Assembly (NCBI GenBank): GCA_039680625.1 | Contig: JBDKSN010000081.1 | Location: forward strand, 1-7,279 | Direction: 5' to 3' | Origin: JAAYDS01 sp039680625 | GTDB taxonomy: Bacteria > Chloroflexota > Anaerolineae > UBA1429 | DNA length: 7,279 nt | Shown: one piece after another, positions 5,329-7,279 of the stretch | Layout of the letters: each line of letters starts with the position of its first letter | How positions within the stretch are numbered: the stretch's first letter is position 1 | Notes under the pieces: model-generated | Database searches by the model: none | Seen by the model: only the letters and a program-made list of their open reading frames with translations | Told to the model about the DNA's origin: nothing | Translations under genes and position numbers: made by a program

Positions 5329-6579
5329 CTAGCGCGTCGTCGGCACGATCACCTGTTCCGCGACCTGCCGCAAGATGTCGGTGATGTCATACGACTCCCA
5401 GTCCTCGTTCATCGCCCCGGCCGTGAACACCGTGCAACCGAGGACATAGCTATCTTTGCGCAGTTCGCTGTCGTACCAGGCGAGTTGCTGCAGATAGACG
5501 GCCACGGGATCGTCGCCCAGGCCCGTCTCGCGCCAATAGTCGTCGAAATCGCGCCAGCCCTTGCCCTTGGTCGGCCCGGGGCGATTGCTGACCAGCCCAT
5601 CGACACCTGTCTCAGTGATGATCAGCGGAATCACCAGCCCTTGCGGCTTTAAGAACTCTTCGTACCACCAACGATAACGCAGCGTCAGTGCCCCGCGGTC
5701 GGCGTGGTTGGGGTGCCCAGGCAAGCCGGCGCCCACGCTGCGATCCATCGTCGGCGCATCGTACTCGTGCAGAGACAACACGCCCCCATACTGTTTGGCC
5801 GCACGGACCGCCGGCAAGAACTGGCGCATCTCGTCGTATTCAGGCACGCCCGTCGAGAACGAGCCGATAGCGCACTTGAGGCCGTGCTCGGCCATCAGCC
5901 GCACCCGCTCCGCCTCGAAGGCGGCATACCAATCCATCTTGCCGTTGATGCCCGGCTCGTTGAGCCCCTCCCAATAGTCCACCAGGGGGTTCGCCAGATA
6001 CTCGTCGAGATGGCGCGCCACAAAGGCCTGCGCGGCGGCTACGGGGTCGCCTTCGAGCGACATGCCGTCTTCTACGCGCGCCACGATGATCGTCTGCGGA
6101 GACTCGGCTTTGAGCTCTTCGAAGAAGCCGAAATCGCCCACCGACTTGACTACCCGCGGCTTCATGCGTCGGATGAACTCCATGATGTTGGGCGAGTTGT
6201 TCCATTGCACATGGATGCCGATCTTGCTGGGCGGCGGCCCCGCCAATGGCTCGGGCCACGAGGGCGTCGGTGTCTTGGTGGGCTTGGGGGTCTTGGTCTT
6301 GCGAGGCTTGGGGGTTGCCGTGGCCTCAGGGGTGGGGCTCGGTGTAGCCGTCTTGCTCGGGGCCAGCCGCTCCACCAAGGGGATGCTTAGCTCATACCAC
6401 CTGGTTGGCGTCTCCGTGACCGTCGGTGTGGGCGCCCCGGGCGTGGTGGTCTCCGTTGGCGCCGGGGACACGGCAGCGCTCGGGCGCAAGCGCGCCACCT
6501 CGCCGCGAATGCTCCCTCGATATTGCCATGTCAGCCAAAAGGCCCCCACCAGCACCAGCGCGATCGCGACAACAACCAT
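5329..6579 (-). CDS. membrane-anchored TIM-barrel glycoside-hydrolase-like protein, family unassigned
   Basis: Residues are numbered from the ATG at 6579 (416 aa). Residues 1-19 form one hydrophobic segment, likely an uncleaved anchor. Residues about 35-117 are a Thr/Pro/Ser-rich spacer, including a basic stretch at 91-106 rich in KTPKP, which would hold the domain away from the membrane. The globular part (about 118-416) looks like a clan GH-A-type (beta/alpha)8 barrel. It opens with KIGIHVQWN and contains WEGLNEPG with Asn207-Glu208, the usual acid/base at the end of strand 4. It also has HEYD (271-274) and IITETG with Glu323, the usual nucleophile at the end of strand 7. Both catalytic carboxylates are therefore present, suggesting a retaining glycosidase outside the cell. 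The substrate is unknown; GH39-like and Asl1-like families are possible relatives. The real start may be a CTG at 6600-6598, which adds MSRLYRI before the ATG-encoded Met. The gene starts 65 nt after the CDF gene and ends at a hairpin. Confidence 0.72.
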   Translation of the reverse strand: MVVVAIALVLVGAFWLTWQYRGSIRGEVARLRPSAAVSPAPTETTTPGAPTPTVTETPTRWYELSIPLVERLAPSKTATPSPTPEATATPKPRKTKTPKPTKTPTPSWPEPLAGPPPSKIGIHVQWNNSPNIMEFIRRMKPRVVKSVGDFGFFEELKAESPQTIIVARVEDGMSLEGDPVAAAQAFVARHLDEYLANPLVDYWEGLNEPGINGKMDWYAAFEAERVRLMAEHGLKCAIGSFSTGVPEYDEMRQFLPAVRAAKQYGGVLSLHEYDAPTMDRSVGAGLPGHPNHADRGALTLRYRWWYEEFLKPQGLVIPLIITETGVDGLVSNRPGPTKGKGWRDFDDYWRETGLGDDPVAVYLQQLAWYDSELRKDSYVLGCTVFTAGAMNEDWESYDITDILRQVAEQVIVPTTR

Positions 6580-6597
6580 AATCCGATAGAGACGAGA

Positions 6598-6611
6598 CAG
6601 AAATCACCTCC
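6598..6611 (-). promoter_or_regulatory. strong Shine-Dalgarno placed for a CTG start of the glycosidase-like gene
   Basis: GGAGG (6611-6607), within GGAGGTGA, is nearly full complementarity to the 16S tail. It lies 6 nt before an in-frame CTG (6600-6598) but 27 nt before the first ATG (6579-6577). An in-frame TGA at 6606-6604 forms part of the same sequence, so no start lies further upstream. Starting at CTG gives MSRLYRIMVVVAIALVLVG, a basic N-terminus ahead of the membrane helix as expected for an anchor, whereas the ATG start leaves no positive charge before the helix. Confidence 0.55.
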
Positions 6612-6644
6612 GGCTTGGCGGGGTCTTGGCGACGCCTGCCGTGA

Positions 6645-7279
6645 CTAGGGGAGCCTCTTGTCTGGCTCCGGATGGATGAACGCGTGATCGACGCCCGGCA
6701 CAGCTTCGACGGCCTCACGCACCGCGTGACTGACCAAGTGCACTGATTGCAACGTCGTCTGGCTATCCATCGTCACGTGAATATCGGCCCGCACCTGCGG
6801 CCCCACATATTCGATGATGAGTTGGTCGATGCCCAGCACGCCGGGCACGCCTTCGATCGCCTGCTGCACCTGCTCATAGAGCTCGGGCGAGGCGGCCCCA
6901 CCCGACAGATGCCGAACACTCTCTGCAAGGACGGCATAGGCGTTACGAAAGATCCATACCGAGACGCCCAGCGCCGCCAGTGGATCGGCCAGGGGCAAGC
7001 CTAGTTCGGTTGTGGCTACTCCCAAGAGGACCACGCCCGCGGCCAGGATATCGCTGAGATTGTCGCGGGCCGAGGCGCGGATCGCCGGGCTGCCTGCCGC
7101 CTCTCCCCAGCGCTTCATGCGCCAAAACATGCCCGCCTTGACGGCCACGGTGATCACCGGCACCACCAGGGCCAGCTTGCTCGTGATCGGCTGCGGACCG
7201 CTCACCAGCGTGCTGATGGCCGAGCGCACGGCCTCGATGCCCGCCCGGCCCATCATCAGGCCGATGGCCAGGCTGGCCA
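6645..7279 (-). CDS. cation diffusion facilitator (CDF) metal exporter, C-terminal part (5' end outside the window)
   Basis: About 211 codons of the 3' part are visible and the frame is open through the window edge, so an internal ATG at 7256 is not the start. CDF proteins export divalent metals such as Zn, Fe, Mn, Co or Cd by proton antiport and work as dimers. Visible parts in order: the end of a membrane helix (SLAIGL) leading to GRAGIEAVRSAISTLVSG, typical of the TM3-TM4 part; a helix around KLALVVPVITVAVKAG; then ARDNLSDILAAGVVLLG, the TM5 metal-site region. The last helix follows (DPLAALGVSVWIFRNAYAVL), then a cytoplasmic ferredoxin-like dimer domain (PELYEQVQQAIEGVPGV through AVPGVDHAFIHPEP). 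The TM5 motif here is D-N-L-S-D (DxxxD; first Asp at 7064-7062) rather than the HxxxD of classical zinc exporters. DxxxD is often associated with manganese-type members, so the metal is uncertain. The TM2 site is not visible. Confidence 0.9.
   Translation of the reverse strand, partial: ASLAIGLMMGRAGIEAVRSAISTLVSGPQPITSKLALVVPVITVAVKAGMFWRMKRWGEAAGSPAIRASARDNLSDILAAGVVLLGVATTELGLPLADPLAALGVSVWIFRNAYAVLAESVRHLSGGAASPELYEQVQQAIEGVPGVLGIDQLIIEYVGPQVRADIHVTMDSQTTLQSVHLVSHAVREAVEAVPGVDHAFIHPEPDKRLP

Noticed and set aside
5704..6390. Plus-strand open frames antisense to the glycosidase-like gene, with Gly/Val/Leu-rich repeats
   Set aside because: The repeats are the reverse reading of the Thr/Pro spacer codons. 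They are a by-product of low complexity on the other strand.
6240..6480. Repetitive region as a possible tandem repeat array or CRISPR
   Set aside because: It is the coding sequence of the Thr/Pro-rich spacer. There are no equal-length repeats with unique spacers.
6614..6631. Direct repeat CTTGGCG twice
   Set aside because: It is seven bases long, in GC-rich sequence, with no link to a promoter or a mobile-element end.

Overview
All recognisable genes lie on the minus strand of a GC-rich sequence, so transcription runs from high to low coordinates. The gene set suggests a Chloroflexota-type bacterium (Anaerolineae or a relative), probably from an environmental genome. The clues are a ThyX-type thymidylate synthase, a membrane-anchored glycosidase-like protein with a long Thr/Pro spacer, and a Bmp-family nucleoside transporter. 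This lineage call is an inference from style; no marker gene is present.

In transcription order: (1) 7279-6645, the C-terminal part of a cation diffusion facilitator (CDF) metal exporter, cut by the window edge. (2) 6579-5329, probably starting at a CTG at 6600, a membrane-anchored TIM-barrel glycoside-hydrolase-like protein of unassigned family. It is followed directly by a long GC-rich hairpin (5322-5272) that may be a terminator. (3) 5271-5244, a near-consensus sigma-70 promoter, then a leader of about 170 nt with strong and partly mutually exclusive secondary structures. (4) 5066-3882, a Bmp/PnrA-type substrate-binding lipoprotein. (5) 3819-2353, a double-domain ABC ATPase. (6) 2356-1316 and 1323-352, two permeases of the BPD_transp_2 family. 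(7) 255-1, the N-terminal part of thyX, running off the window.

Genes 4-6 form a textbook four-component nucleoside-type ABC importer (BmpA-NupOPQ or YufNOPQ layout). Its genes are coupled by a 62-nt gap carrying a hairpin, a 4-nt ATGA overlap and an 8-nt overlap. thyX follows after 96 nt that contain a perfect 8-bp inverted repeat and a possible extended -10 promoter. Its position beside a nucleoside importer suggests a link between nucleoside salvage and dTMP synthesis.

Nothing here looks like a new defence system or a mobile element. The most interesting unexplained signals are regulatory: the structured leader upstream of the transporter, a palindrome at its predicted transcription start, a hairpin between the binding-protein and ATPase genes, and a probable CTG start with an ideal Shine-Dalgarno sequence on the glycosidase-like gene.
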